Notes: generated by a model not told the origin, from the letters alone. A stretch of DNA of 64,000 nt from Hyphococcus flavus (GCF_028748065.1 NZ_CP118166.1:201501-265500); one strand, 5' to 3'; shown: positions 28,493-37,983, counted from the first letter of the stretch. Numbers and translations are program-made.

Positions 28493-28924
28493 TTAAAGAA
28501 CGCGTTCTTTGAGGTCTTTAGCGACGCGGAAAGCAACTTTCTTCGACGCTTTGATGCGGATTTTCTCGCCCGTCGCAGGGTTGCGGCCCCAGCGCGCGGC
28601 GCGATGACGAACCTGAAGAATGCCAAGACCGGCGATACGCAGTTTCTTGCCTTTTTTCAGATAGCCGCCAATGCGGTCGACGTAATCGGAAAGAAGCTCT
28701 TCAACTTGCTTTTTCGGCAACTCGTGGGCTTCGGAAAGTTCTGCAGCGAGGTGCTTGTATGTCAGCGTATCCGGCAACGCTTTCTTTGTAGCTTTTTTCT
28801 TTGCAGCGGTTTTGCGGGCTGGCGCCTTGCGTGTCGCGGTTTTCTTTTTCGCAGCTGTCTTACGCTTGGCTGGAGCCTTGCGCGCTGGCGTTTTCTTCTT
28901 CGTTGTTTTCCGTCTAACGGCCAT
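28493..28924 (-). CDS. HU-like DNA-binding protein with histone H1-like N-terminal tail
   Basis: 143 residues. The first ~48 are almost only Lys, Ala, Arg, Thr and Pro (KTTKKKTPARKAPAKRK), like bacterial H1-type tails. From about 55 onward is an HU/IHF fold: TYKHLAAELSEAHELPKKQVEELL, GGYLKKGKKLRIAGLGILQVRHRAARWGRNPATGE, ending with a DNA-wrapping arm segment KASKKVAFRVAKDLKERV. Expected to bind and compact DNA. AAGGAA precedes the ATG. Sits between nuoF/GNAT and nuoG. Confidence 0.88.
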   Translation of the reverse strand: MAVRRKTTKKKTPARKAPAKRKTAAKKKTATRKAPARKTAAKKKATKKALPDTLTYKHLAAELSEAHELPKKQVEELLSDYVDRIGGYLKKGKKLRIAGLGILQVRHRAARWGRNPATGEKIRIKASKKVAFRVAKDLKERVL

Positions 28925-29093
28925 TTTGAAATTCCTTTTTTATCAATCGGCGAATGCGGGAAGCAGACAAAAATCACTTGTTTGCCTGCAATACAAGCGT
29001 TTTTGCGCCTGATTCGGGCAAATGTTGTAAACAAAAATTTTGCAGTGACGTGTAAGAAAGCCGTATTTCATCGGCAAAAGTGAGCATTTGGTA

Positions 29094-29618
29094 TTATGAA
29101 TGCGATGTGCGTTTCATGATCCATTCAGGGTCTGGATGCTCGCCAACCATGAAAAAGTAGTCGTGAATTTTTTCAAATCCGTGCCGCTTGTAGAGCTTTT
29201 GCGCACCTTTGTTTTCTGCGTAAACGCTGACAAAAACGTGCTCGAAATGTGCATCCAGCCAATCGAGAGCGAGGCGCAGCAACTTTGTGCCGACGCCCAT
29301 TCCATGCGCTTTTTCAAGCATATAGAGCCGTTGCAGTTCGCCTGCGTTATTCGGCAGGTCAGGAACAGGCAGATCACAGGGGCCAACGCTTGCATAGCCG
29401 ATTGCGTCGCCATCCTGCTCAACCAGCCAGGCTTGCGAACGGGGGTCACCCGTCAGTTTTTCGTAGACCGACGCATCATGCGATTTCTTGAGAAACGCAT
29501 TGAGATCGTCCGGCTTATAAAGGTGACCGAAAGTTTCGATAAAAGTGGATTTTCCGATTCGCGAAAGCGTCTCGGCGTCAGTCGGTTCAGTCTCCCGGAT
29601 TACCGGCGCTGACGTCAT
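29094..29618 (-). CDS. GNAT-family N-acetyltransferase
   Basis: 174 residues. Acetyl-CoA loop [19 protein letters not shown] (about 105-123), preceded by ELQRLYMLE and followed by [20 protein letters not shown], the usual GNAT order. Substrate unknown. Its ATG overlaps the nuoF stop by 4 bp (ATGA), so it is co-translated with nuoF. Confidence 0.9.
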   Translation of the reverse strand: MTSAPVIRETEPTDAETLSRIGKSTFIETFGHLYKPDDLNAFLKKSHDASVYEKLTGDPRSQAWLVEQDGDAIGYASVGPCDLPVPDLPNNAGELQRLYMLEKAHGMGVGTKLLRLALDWLDAHFEHVFVSVYAENKGAQKLYKRHGFEKIHDYFFMVGEHPDPEWIMKRTSHS

Positions 29619-30922
29619 TCCGCCGCAACGCCAGCCATGGAAACGTGGCCGCGGTCGGCGCGATAGTTGTTGATGCGCTCCTCGATCTCACCGCGGAAGT
29701 GACGGATGAGACCTTGTACCGGCCATGCGGCGGCGTCGCCAAGCGCGCAGATGGTGTGGCCTTCGATCTGGGTTGAAACCTCAAGCAGCTTGTCGATTTC
29801 TTCGGTGCTTGAGTTGCCTTCGGCCATGCGCTCAAGCACGCGCCACATCCAGCCAGTGCCCTCACGGCAGGGCGTGCACTGACCGCAGCTTTCGTGCTTG
29901 TAGAAGTAGCTGATGCGGGAAATCGCGCGGACAATATCTGTCGACTTGTCCATAACGATCACCGCCGCCGTGCCGAGACCGGACTTGTGCTCTTTGAGCG
30001 CATCGAAATCCATCAGCACGTCATCGCAGATGTCCTGCGGCAGGCACGGCACGGACGAGCCGCCCGGAATGACCGCTTTCAGGTTGTCCCAGCCGCCGGT
30101 GACGCCGCCGCAATGTTCGTTGATCAGCGTTTTGAGCGGGATCGACATCGCCTCTTCGACATTACAGGGGCGATTGACGTGACCGGAGATGCAATAAACT
30201 TTTGTGCCGTGGTTGTTCTCGCGTCCGAACTTGCGGAACCAGTCCGCGCCACGCCGCAGGATCGTCGGCACCACCGCAATCGATTCAACATTGTTTACCG
30301 TGGTCGGACAGCCATAAAGCCCCGCTCCCGCCGGGAATGGCGGCTTCAATCTCGGCTGGCCCTTTTTGCCTTCAAGGCTTTCAAGCAGCGCGGTTTCCTC
30401 GCCGCAGATATAGGCGCCGGCGCCATGGTGAACATAGACGTCAAAGTCCCAGCCTGAACCGGCGGCGTTTTTGCCGACGAGACCCGCTGCATACGCTTCG
30501 TCGATGGCGGCCTGAAGATTGTTACGCTCGTCCACATATTCGCCGCGAATATAGATGTAACAGGCATGCGCCTTCATGGCGAAAGAAGCGATCAGGCAAC
30601 CCTCGATAAAGAGATGCGGGTCGTGGCGCATCATCTCCCGGTCTTTACAGGTGCCGGGCTCGGACTCGTCAGCGTTGACCACAAGATAGTGCGGGCGCTC
30701 GCCCACTTCCTTGGGCATGAACGACCATTTAAGGCCCGTCGGGAAGCCGGCGCCGCCGCGCCCGCGAAGGCCAGAGTCCTTAACCTGCTGGATGATCCAG
30801 TCCTGCCCCAGCGCCATCAGGTCCGCCGTGCCGTTCCAGGCGCCGCGTTTCTTGGCTGCTTCCAGCCGCCAGTCATGGAGGCCGTAGAGATTGGTGAATA
30901 TCCGGTCTTTATCTTCGAGCAT
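29615..30922 (-). CDS. nuoF: NADH-quinone oxidoreductase subunit F
   Basis: 435 residues. NADH- and FMN-binding subunit: [20 protein letters not shown] (NADH loop), [28 protein letters not shown] (FMN), and the N3 [4Fe-4S] ligands in [12 protein letters not shown] with the last Cys in [14 protein letters not shown]. First electron acceptor from NADH. Confidence 0.97.
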   Translation of the reverse strand: MLEDKDRIFTNLYGLHDWRLEAAKKRGAWNGTADLMALGQDWIIQQVKDSGLRGRGGAGFPTGLKWSFMPKEVGERPHYLVVNADESEPGTCKDREMMRHDPHLFIEGCLIASFAMKAHACYIYIRGEYVDERNNLQAAIDEAYAAGLVGKNAAGSGWDFDVYVHHGAGAYICGEETALLESLEGKKGQPRLKPPFPAGAGLYGCPTTVNNVESIAVVPTILRRGADWFRKFGRENNHGTKVYCISGHVNRPCNVEEAMSIPLKTLINEHCGGVTGGWDNLKAVIPGGSSVPCLPQDICDDVLMDFDALKEHKSGLGTAAVIVMDKSTDIVRAISRISYFYKHESCGQCTPCREGTGWMWRVLERMAEGNSSTEEIDKLLEVSTQIEGHTICALGDAAAWPVQGLIRHFRGEIEERINNYRADRGHVSMAGVAAE

Positions 30923-31235
30923 CGCTTACGCCTGATAGAAGCTGTTTGACGGGTGTCTTAGCCGACTTCAGAAGCCAATGAAAACCCAGAAAGGGCAGAA
31001 AGGACCAGACCATTTGCCGCGAGAGGTGGGCAGAGCCTTACGTGATAGTTGAACGAGCCATTCGCAGGCAGGTGAGATAATCCATCTTGCAAAAAAGGCT
31101 AAAAACCACACTCGCTTCTAATCGGCTATGAAATAGCGATAGCGGCAGTTCTGATTCAGTTCCAGCCTGGTCGATTTTGTTCGCAGGAGTTTTACGAATC
31201 CACCTAAGCGTCACGAATAAATAGCTTAACGCACT
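30923..31235. other. Intergenic region upstream of nuoF
   Basis: 313 bp with no credible ORF. It should hold a nuoF promoter or leader, since the inserted NUDIX gene precedes it. A 6-bp hairpin (31231-31246) overlaps the NUDIX stop and could weakly terminate it. Nothing else is evident. Confidence 0.4.
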
Positions 31236-31799
31236 TTATGAAGTGCTGGCTTCTTCAAATAAACTCTTCGCAGGCGCTGCATGAGAAGTTTTCATGTCGC
31301 CATTTTGGAGGGCGCGTAATTCGCGTTTCAATGCTGCCCAAACGCCACCATGAAATCTGTCTTCCATCTCTTCAAGAGAAGCCCAAAATACATCGTCGGA
31401 TTTTGTTTTTTCCTGTACACAAGCTGTGGAGCGCTTAGAAACTGACCTGTCGTTGAAGTAAACATAGGTAAGCACTGCATTCGTAACAGGATGCTGGCGG
31501 ATACATAAACTCCGACCGCCACGAATGACAACCAAGCCTGTTTCTTCTTTGAGCTCACGGCGAGCCGCGCGACAAGGCGTTTCTTTTTTACCCTTAGTGT
31601 CGCATTCAATTTTCCCGCCGGGGAATACCCAACCCTTAAAGTCCTTACTTCCAGAGCGTCTAAGTAAAAGATATCTATTGTCGCTTTGGCGATGAACGAT
31701 CGCCAACGCAACTTCAGGCATATTTTCTTTGGTCTGGTTCATAATTGTATCTTCCAGACAATCAAATGGTAACTGGCTTTCATTTTCATAGTGATGCAT
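31236..31799 (-). CDS. NUDIX hydrolase (intact NUDIX box)
   Basis: 187 residues. NUDIX fold at about 28-150: LLLRRSGSKDFKGWVFPGGKIE, then a five-residue insertion, then ETPCRAARRELKEETGLV, which has the catalytic REL-x-EE-x-G core. Members cleave nucleoside diphosphates linked to another group; the substrate is unknown. Starts 9 bp after the stop of the cyclase-NUDIX gene, so the two form an operon and show a shared NUDIX layout (a HP-T motif after the box in both). An ATG at 31742 is a shorter alternative start. Confidence 0.85.
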   Translation of the reverse strand: MHHYENESQLPFDCLEDTIMNQTKENMPEVALAIVHRQSDNRYLLLRRSGSKDFKGWVFPGGKIECDTKGKKETPCRAARRELKEETGLVVIRGGRSLCIRQHPVTNAVLTYVYFNDRSVSKRSTACVQEKTKSDDVFWASLEEMEDRFHGGVWAALKRELRALQNGDMKTSHAAPAKSLFEEASTS

Positions 31800-31808
31800 A
31801 ACACACCA

Positions 31809-32840
31809 TCATATGTATTGTTCCAGATAAACTCTTATTTCAGGCGTCAAGTCTTTACCTATCATTTCAATTGCCTTTGCAATTGGAACAAATTTTACCT
31901 CTAAGTTTTCACCGGATTGGAGGTTTTCAGGCATTTTATCATCAAGAGGCTCCAAATGGTAGTAGTGACAATGCGCTCCTGTTAAGGGGTGTTTTTCAAT
32001 TTCGTGCACCTTTTGGTTGAACGCGCAAGAAACTCCAGTCTCTTGGAATACATGCTTAGCAGCAACGGCAGTAGCCTCCTCAGTGGGAACTCTTGTGCCA
32101 GACGGAAACATCCAACCTAATCCTTCCGTATTTTCTTTTCGCCGGACAAGAAGAACTTTTCCATCCCTAATTACGATTGCAATCACAACTTCATAATAAC
32201 CACTACTCATTTTTACGCTTGTGCGATGCTCCAATACTTCTTTACGACCTTTCAATGCATCAAAAATTTCCTGCTTTTCTGCTTCGCTAAGTGTTGTCTC
32301 GTTGCACCGCCTTAATACGTATAGCTTCTGACGCCCAGCTTGCTTGGGTAATTCCATCTCACCTATTTCATCGTAAGCAAAACTTTCAATACCTTGCCCG
32401 CGCTGAGCATCTCTCAAATTTATCATCGCTGTATCAGTCATCCATACACGACCCGGCTTAGTAATTGGCTCAATGCGAGCTGCAGTAATAATTGTATGGC
32501 CCGCTATTACGCCCCCTTCAGTAAATTTATCCTCGCCAGAAAAGTACTGCCCTACGTGTATAGAAATTCTAATTTGCAATGGTAATAGATGATACCGATC
32601 CCATCTTTCATGCTCAAAAACATCGCGCATAGCCAAAGCACGATCACAAAGATCGATGATGTTATTTGCCGCAATCACGATGCCATCACCCCACGTATTA
32701 ATATGCTTCAACTCTACGTCGTCGAGTAACTTTGCAACCTTTGGCAATATATTAGTGTGAAAGGATTTGATCTGATTATCGTTCAGGCTGCTATAGCCTT
32801 TCACGTCTGCAAATAACACAGAGGTTATTTCTGTCTCCAT
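31809..32840 (-). CDS. Class III nucleotide cyclase homology domain fused to a degenerate NUDIX domain
   Basis: 343 residues, soluble. Residues ~5-175 resemble class III cyclases: SVLFADVKGYSSLN (first metal Asp), INTWGDGIVIAAN (second metal Asp), GHTIITAARIEPITKPGRVWMTD (the transition-state Arg kept, the usual Asn absent). The adenine-contacting Lys position is Asn, as in the NTWGD subfamily. Residues ~218-335 are a NUDIX fold (VVIAIVIRDGKVLLVRR, GLGWMFPSGTRVP) whose box reads KHVFQETGV, so the Arg and two of the catalytic Glu of REUxEE are lost. GAGGGTGGG precedes the ATG. Product and ligand unknown. Confidence 0.82.
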   Translation of the reverse strand: METEITSVLFADVKGYSSLNDNQIKSFHTNILPKVAKLLDDVELKHINTWGDGIVIAANNIIDLCDRALAMRDVFEHERWDRYHLLPLQIRISIHVGQYFSGEDKFTEGGVIAGHTIITAARIEPITKPGRVWMTDTAMINLRDAQRGQGIESFAYDEIGEMELPKQAGRQKLYVLRRCNETTLSEAEKQEIFDALKGRKEVLEHRTSVKMSSGYYEVVIAIVIRDGKVLLVRRKENTEGLGWMFPSGTRVPTEEATAVAAKHVFQETGVSCAFNQKVHEIEKHPLTGAHCHYYHLEPLDDKMPENLQSGENLEVKFVPIAKAIEMIGKDLTPEIRVYLEQYI

Positions 32841-32891
32841 CCCACCCTCTTCTTAAAATTAAAGTAAACATAAATATCAGAGCTCAACCGA

Positions 32892-32903
32892 ATAGTCGAC
32901 TAT
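32892..32903. promoter_or_regulatory. Palindromic operator candidate upstream of the cyclase-NUDIX gene
   Basis: ATAGTCGACTAT is a perfect 12-bp palindrome, 52-63 bp before the start of the cyclase-NUDIX gene, within AT-rich DNA. Position and symmetry suit a dimeric repressor site. Confidence 0.35.
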
Positions 32904-32944
32904 GAGTTGGGCCGAACTATTAATCAGACTTGATTTTTATCTGC

Positions 32945-32965
32945 TTAGACTTTCCCCCAGTCTAA
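32945..32965. terminator. Hairpin after the thioesterase gene
   Basis: TTAGACT and AGTCTAA form a 7-bp stem with a TTCCCCC loop, 7 bp after the thioesterase stop (minus strand). No T run follows, so it may be a weak terminator or another operator of the downstream cyclase gene. Confidence 0.35.
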
Positions 32966-32971
32966 TAGCGC

Positions 32972-33421
32972 CTAGCGACTAGTTCCGGCCTGCAAATCAA
33001 GCAGCCGCGCAGTCTGAGATGCGGCGGCGACTTTCTCGCCCGCTTCATTGTATAGCGTCGCGCGGGTGAACGCCGTCGATTTCGTCATATGGACGAGTTC
33101 GGCTTCACAGATGAGGCGTTCGACACCCGCCGGCTTGAAATACTGTGTGTGAATATCGACCGATGCGGGCGCCTTGGCGCCATTGGTCAGCACCACCACC
33201 ATCGAACCCGATGCATCGTCGAGCATCGCCGTTAAAAACCCGCCCTGCACGCCGCCGCGCGGATTGAGCATTTCTTTCGTCCCTCTAAACGCGACGCGCA
33301 TGGTTTTCGCTTCGCGGTCGACGGACAAAAGCTCGTATCCTAAAAACGCCGCGCAGGCGGGCTGCGGGATTTTGTCGAGCGCCGTGCCCGATCCGCCGCC
33401 AAAAGTATTTTTCTCAGTCAT
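32972..33421 (-). CDS. PaaI-type hotdog thioesterase
   Basis: 149 residues, single hotdog domain. FLGYELLSVDREAKTMRVAF, then NPRGGVQGGFLTAMLDDASG. The PaaI family usually has His in the HGG turn; here it is Gln (VQGG), with the Asp of the next helix retained. Expected to hydrolyse an acyl-CoA thioester. Follows the PLP enzyme by 14 bp, so it is in the nuoE-linked operon. Confidence 0.85.
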   Translation of the reverse strand: MTEKNTFGGGSGTALDKIPQPACAAFLGYELLSVDREAKTMRVAFRGTKEMLNPRGGVQGGFLTAMLDDASGSMVVVLTNGAKAPASVDIHTQYFKPAGVERLICEAELVHMTKSTAFTRATLYNEAGEKVAAASQTARLLDLQAGTSR

Positions 33422-33435
33422 TGCGCCCGCGCTCT

Positions 33436-34737
33436 TTAAATCGCCGCAAGCGCCTGATCGAGATCGGCGATCAGATCGTCGGGATCTTCGACGCCCACGG
33501 AAATTCGTATCAGCGCTTCGGTAATGCCGAGCCGTAAACGCTCCTTGGGCGGAACATCGCTATGGGTCATGGCCGCCGGGTGCGAGGCGAGCGTTTCCGT
33601 TCCGCCGAGACTTACCGCCAGCTTGATGATTTTAAGCGCATTCAACACCTTGAACGCTTCAGCTTCGCCGCCGTTGACTTCAAAAGAAAAGGTCGAGCCC
33701 GGCGCGCCGCATTGGCGGTCGTAAATTTCCCGGTCCGGGTGATCCTTCGGCAGATAGTCGAGATACCAGACGCTTTTGACCTTGTCGTGACCGTGCAGGA
33801 AATCCGCCACTTTGCGCGCGCCTGTCGTCGAGGCTTCCATTCGCAGTTTTAACGTCTCCAGCGAACGCAGCAGCATCCAGCCCGTGTGCGCATCGCCCAT
33901 AGTGCCAAGGATCGTACGCATCACCTGCACCGGACCAGTCCAGCTTTCAGCGCCCGAACATGAACCGGCGATCAGGTCCGAATGACCACCCACATATTTG
34001 GTGAGCGATGTGACGGTGAGATCAGCGCCAAGCTCAAGCGGCGTCTGCCACAAGGGGCCAAGAAAAGTATTATCGACGATCACCGGCGGACGTTTGCCAT
34101 CCTTCGCCAGCGCTTCTGAATGTTTGCGCGCCGCAGCGATATCAACAAGACCATTGGTCGGGTTCGCCGGCGTTTCGAGATAGATGGCGCCGACACGTCC
34201 GCCTGTTTCATCCGCCAGTTTTTTCGCATCGGCGACAGCGGTGTTCATGCCAGCCGTCCCCTCCTCCGCATTGAAGCCGACACGCTTGATGCCGAAACTA
34301 GGGAGAATGTTGTGTACGAGATACTCCGTGCCGCCATAAACGGGTTCGGAATGGACGAGCGCATCGCCCGGCGTCAGGTAAGACCATAGAGACGTTGAAA
34401 TAGCCGCCATGCCGGACGCAAAGACGAGTGACTTTTCCGCCTTGTCCCAGACGGCGAGCCGATCCTCCAACACTTCGAGGTTGGGATTGTTGATGCGCGA
34501 ATAAATGAGCCCGATTTCCTCAGTCTCTTCTTTCTGGCGCAAGCCGTAGGCAAGCTCAAAAAACGCCTTGCCTTCTTCAGCCGACTGAAAAACAAACGTC
34601 GACGTATGAAAGACCGGCGGTTTTAGCGAGCCCTCGGACAGTTCAGGCGAAAATCCGTAGCCCATCATCAGGGTTTCCGGCGAAAGCTGACGGTTGCCGA
34701 GTATTCTCGCTTTATATTTCTTATCGCCGTTACTCAT
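33436..34737 (-). CDS. Cystathionine gamma-synthase/lyase family PLP enzyme
   Basis: 433 residues, fold type I. The PLP Lys is in TVTSLTKYVGGHSDLIAG; other family elements are YSRINNPNLEVLEDRLA, LVFASGMAAIST, EPVYGGTEYL, and IYLETPANPTNGLVDI. Members catalyse gamma-replacement or gamma/beta-elimination of sulfur amino acids; this longer subgroup is usually left unspecified, so methionine gamma-lyase or cystathionine synthesis cannot be chosen. Lies in an operon-like series with nuoE. Confidence 0.88.
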   Translation of the reverse strand: MSNGDKKYKARILGNRQLSPETLMMGYGFSPELSEGSLKPPVFHTSTFVFQSAEEGKAFFELAYGLRQKEETEEIGLIYSRINNPNLEVLEDRLAVWDKAEKSLVFASGMAAISTSLWSYLTPGDALVHSEPVYGGTEYLVHNILPSFGIKRVGFNAEEGTAGMNTAVADAKKLADETGGRVGAIYLETPANPTNGLVDIAAARKHSEALAKDGKRPPVIVDNTFLGPLWQTPLELGADLTVTSLTKYVGGHSDLIAGSCSGAESWTGPVQVMRTILGTMGDAHTGWMLLRSLETLKLRMEASTTGARKVADFLHGHDKVKSVWYLDYLPKDHPDREIYDRQCGAPGSTFSFEVNGGEAEAFKVLNALKIIKLAVSLGGTETLASHPAAMTHSDVPPKERLRLGITEALIRISVGVEDPDDLIADLDQALAAI

Positions 34738-34746
34738 ACGCCTTGC

Positions 34747-34977
34747 TTATTCCGTATTGGGTTTCGACGGCTTGAATGCGTCTCCATGCGCCTTGAACCA
34801 GCGGAAAAACATTGGTCCGAAAATCAAGGTTGATGCGATTATGCCGCCCATAAGATGCGTGATGTCTTGCGTGTTCACGTAGAAGGCGACAACAGCGAAC
34901 AGCACCGCCCCTTCGAGAATCGCAATATTGATCAGTGCGCGGATCGCAGCTTTTCGTTTTTGCTGATCCGGCGTCAT
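34747..34977 (-). CDS. Small two-helix membrane protein
   Basis: 76 residues with a basic N-terminus (MTPDQQKRKAAIR) and two membrane helices (about 14-35 and 39-59), ending in a soluble tail. No family recognised. Begins 7 bp after nuoE and ends 9 bp before the PLP gene, so it is very likely translated from the nuoE transcript. Confidence 0.72.
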   Translation of the reverse strand: MTPDQQKRKAAIRALINIAILEGAVLFAVVAFYVNTQDITHLMGGIIASTLIFGPMFFRWFKAHGDAFKPSKPNTE

Positions 34978-34984
34978 CGGCGGC

Positions 34985-35662
34985 CTACTCTGCCGGCGCG
35001 GGGTTGGCGTTTGGAATCTCTTTCAGGGGCTGCGCCGCCGACCCGTCATAAAGGGAAGCGTCAGTCAAAGTGGTATTCTCACCCTCTGGATCGGATGTAT
35101 GCCGGTTCGGATGCTGCGTCCCGACCTTCACTTCCTCGCCGCGTCGAAGCTTGCCGAGCAAGTCTTCAAAAATCTCCGGCGTCAGATCTTCGTAATAGTG
35201 ATCGCCCTTGGTTGTCGAAATCTGGATCATGGGCGCATTGCAGCAGGCGCCGAGACATTCGACTTCGAGCCAGGAAAATTTCTTGTCTTCGGAAACGTGA
35301 TGCTCCGGCCCGATCACTTTTTTACAGACTTCGCGCAATTCATTCGACCCGCGCAGCATGCAGGGCGTCGTGCCGCAAAGCTGAACGTGGAACTCGCCCA
35401 CCGGCGCAAGGTTGAACATCGTATAAAAAGTCGCGACCTCGAATACCCGGATGTACGGCATGTCCAGATCGCTGGCGATCGCCTCCATCATCGGGATAGA
35501 AATCCAGCCTTCCTGCTTCTGGCCGCGCCACAAAAACGGAATGACGCAGGAGGCCTGACGCCCTTCCGGGTATTTTTTCTTTTGCGCTTCGCACCAGTCC
35601 TTGTTTTCGCTCGTCCACTCAAAGGATTTTGGCTGGTCTTTCGCGGGGCGTCGGCTCGCCAT
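34985..35662 (-). CDS. nuoE: NADH-quinone oxidoreductase subunit E
   Basis: 225 residues, with a polar tail of about 50 residues beyond the conserved domain as in other Alphaproteobacteria. Thioredoxin-like fold with the N1a [2Fe-2S] Cys in LCGTTPCMLRGS and VECLGACCNAPMIQI. TTTAGGAG precedes the ATG. Separated from nuoF by about 4 kb of inserted genes. Confidence 0.97.
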   Translation of the reverse strand: MASRRPAKDQPKSFEWTSENKDWCEAQKKKYPEGRQASCVIPFLWRGQKQEGWISIPMMEAIASDLDMPYIRVFEVATFYTMFNLAPVGEFHVQLCGTTPCMLRGSNELREVCKKVIGPEHHVSEDKKFSWLEVECLGACCNAPMIQISTTKGDHYYEDLTPEIFEDLLGKLRRGEEVKVGTQHPNRHTSDPEGENTTLTDASLYDGSAAQPLKEIPNANPAPAE

Positions 35663-35895
35663 GTGGGGTCTCCTAAAGGCCGGGTCATTATTTGCTGCAG
35701 CGAGACATAACTGATTGGCGGCAAAACGAAAGGGGCCAGCGTCGCGATGCCGCTAACCCGGCCTCGCACGCCCAACTCCATGATTTTTCTATTTTTTCCG
35801 CCAGCGTGTTTTTCTGAACACTTGACCCCCTTATCAAGCATGGGCTGAATAGCGGCAGGGCGCGGCAAGCCTAAACCTTTAATCAGGAGTAAGTG

Positions 35896-37362
35896 ATGCA
35901 GAACCGGGACCCTGAAGGCAGCCGCCTCCCCATCAAGATCGACACAACCTCAAACGGTGAATTTTCACCGATCCCCCTAGAAAAACGCAATATCGCCGGC
36001 AACGCCTTTGCCCATGAATGGGCGGGCGAAAACGCGCGACGGAAAGGCGCGTCGCGCCGCGATTTCATGGTTTCCGCATGTGGCGCGGCGACCAGCCTGT
36101 TGGCCGTCAATCACGCAAACGCCATGGCGAAAAAAACCGGCGGCAAATTTGATTTGCCTGAGGATGCAGCGCTCGACGTCGACGCCGCCATGGAAGCGCT
36201 CGGCGGCAATGAGTTCATCTTTGATGTTCAGGGGCACTATGTGAACCCGGAAGGCGCATGGCTGAGAAACGTGCCGGAAGGCGCCCGCCCCCTCGCCGGC
36301 ATGCCGAACGCGTGTGTTCGTGAAGCCGGCACGGACGATCTCGAATACCTTCAATGCCTGCGCGCTGAAGAGTTCATAAAAGACGTGTTTATGGATTCTG
36401 ACACCGACATGATGGTGTTGTCTTTCGTACCGAGCACGCGCGACGCAGAGCCCTTGACCATTGAGGAGGCCGATCAAACCCGCCGTATTATTGATGCAAT
36501 GGAAGGCGACCATCGCCTGTTGCTTCATGGCCGCGTCAATCCGAATCAAGACGGCGATCTTGATGACATGGACAGGCTGGCTGAGAATTTCCCTATCTCG
36601 GCATGGAAGACCTACACCCAATGGGGACCTAACGGCGCCGAAGGCTTCTTCATGACTGATGATTTTGGTGAGGCCATGATCGCCAAGGCAAAATCGCTCG
36701 GGATCAAAAATATCGCCATCCACAAAGGCATTCCGTTCGGACCAACCTCTTACCGGCAAAGCACGTGTGAGGATATTGGCGAGGCCGCAAAACGTCACCC
36801 AGACATCAACTTCATCCTCTACCACTCCGGCTATGACATGAGCGTTCCGGAAGAAGCATTTACGCCTGGCGCGGGAAAATCTGGTGGCATCGATGTTTTA
36901 TGTCAGTCACTGATCGATCATGGCATTGCGCCAGGATCGAATGTTTATGCAGAACTTGGCAGCACCTGGCGGTTTTTGATGCGCGATCCCGATCAGGCGG
37001 CGCATTTGCTCGGTAAGCTGATCAAGTACTGCGGCGAGAACAATGTTTTATGGGGAACAGACTCGATCTGGTACGGCTCGCCGCAAGATCAGATTCAGGC
37101 ATTCCGCACGTTCCAGATCTCTGACGAATATGCGGAACGGTTCGGCTACGCGAAACTGACACCGCAAGTGAAGGCGAAAATCTTTGGCCTGAACGCAATG
37201 AAGCCATACAACATCAGCATGGACGAAGCCGTTAAGCGCGCCTCTAACGACGCGCTTTCCCAGCGCAGGCACGCCTATCTAGAGCGGCCCGATCCTAGCT
37301 TTGCGACTTATGGTCCGAAAAACCGCCGTGAGTTTCTATATCTGAAGTCCATCGGCGGTTAA
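35896..37362 (+). CDS. Tat-exported amidohydrolase (amidohydrolase-2 family)
   Basis: 488 residues from the ATG at 35896 (AGGAG 6 bases upstream; a GTG lies one codon earlier). A twin-arginine signal (SRRDFMVSACGAATSLLAV) begins near residue 55, after an unusually long polar leader. The TIM-barrel metal hydrolase segments are FDVQGHYV, AWKTYTQWG, FILYHSGYD and LWGTDSIWYGSPQ. Members decarboxylate or hydrolyse ring or amide substrates; which is unknown. On the plus strand between nuoE and nuoD. Confidence 0.85.
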   Translation: MQNRDPEGSRLPIKIDTTSNGEFSPIPLEKRNIAGNAFAHEWAGENARRKGASRRDFMVSACGAATSLLAVNHANAMAKKTGGKFDLPEDAALDVDAAMEALGGNEFIFDVQGHYVNPEGAWLRNVPEGARPLAGMPNACVREAGTDDLEYLQCLRAEEFIKDVFMDSDTDMMVLSFVPSTRDAEPLTIEEADQTRRIIDAMEGDHRLLLHGRVNPNQDGDLDDMDRLAENFPISAWKTYTQWGPNGAEGFFMTDDFGEAMIAKAKSLGIKNIAIHKGIPFGPTSYRQSTCEDIGEAAKRHPDINFILYHSGYDMSVPEEAFTPGAGKSGGIDVLCQSLIDHGIAPGSNVYAELGSTWRFLMRDPDQAAHLLGKLIKYCGENNVLWGTDSIWYGSPQDQIQAFRTFQISDEYAERFGYAKLTPQVKAKIFGLNAMKPYNISMDEAVKRASNDALSQRRHAYLERPDPSFATYGPKNRREFLYLKSIGG

Positions 37363-37680
37363 GCGCCTTAGGATCGGACGCGCGCCAGCTAACGCCGGTC
37401 GCGCGTTCGGTATCCACCATGTCAAAGAGCCCGCCGCAGCGTTTCGTTTCCGAAGCCTGCGGCGTGACATTGAATATGGTCCTGTTCAGTGTTTGCGTTC
37501 CGCGTGTTGTTGCTCATCGAACGCCTCTCAGTGAGGCCGCCTTTCAACATGAGGGAATAATACGGCGCCCAGAGAAGTGGTGGATAACCACGCACCAAAA
37601 GCGGGTTTCATGCAGATTTTCATCACATAAGTTGTATTTTTCTGCGCATGATTCTCGCTTTTGGGGCGCCGCTTTAACCC
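37363..37680. other. Intergenic region after the amidohydrolase
   Basis: 318 bp. ACGCGCG (37378-37384) and CGCGCGT (37400-37406) form a GC-rich hairpin 16 bp after the amidohydrolase stop, without a T run. An overlapping 103-codon frame has no coding character. Otherwise nothing is visible. Confidence 0.35.
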
Positions 37681-37929
37681 TTACAGAGTGTCTTGGTCAC
37701 CCTGGTCGTAAGAGCTTTTCCCGCCCGTGAGAACATGCATCACGATCATGGCGACAGTGATGAAACCGAGCAGCAGGAAAAATTTGACGGTCTTGTCTTC
37801 AATGCCGCCGAACAGCGAAATCTCATTGGCGAATGTTACGACACCGAACATCACCGCCATGGAGATTACCACCGTCAGCAAGGTGGCGATAAAAGCACGG
37901 CTGTCGTTTTTTTGTGGGTAGTCACTCAT
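37681..37929 (-). CDS. Small two-helix membrane protein
   Basis: 82 residues, two hydrophobic segments (about 12-32 and 48-68), no family recognised. GGAGAAACC precedes the ATG. It follows the 77-residue gene by 54 bp and is probably read from the same promoter at 38316-38344. Confidence 0.75.
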   Translation of the reverse strand: MSDYPQKNDSRAFIATLLTVVISMAVMFGVVTFANEISLFGGIEDKTVKFFLLLGFITVAMIVMHVLTGGKSSYDQGDQDTL

Positions 37930-37983
37930 TAGGTTTCTCCTCCTGGTTGATCCAAAGCTGAACTTAAAAACGCATGTGTCGCG

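Noticed and set aside
37419-37730. 103-codon plus-strand ORF after the amidohydrolase
   Set aside because: It overlaps the end of a well-supported small minus-strand gene and has no coding-like features.
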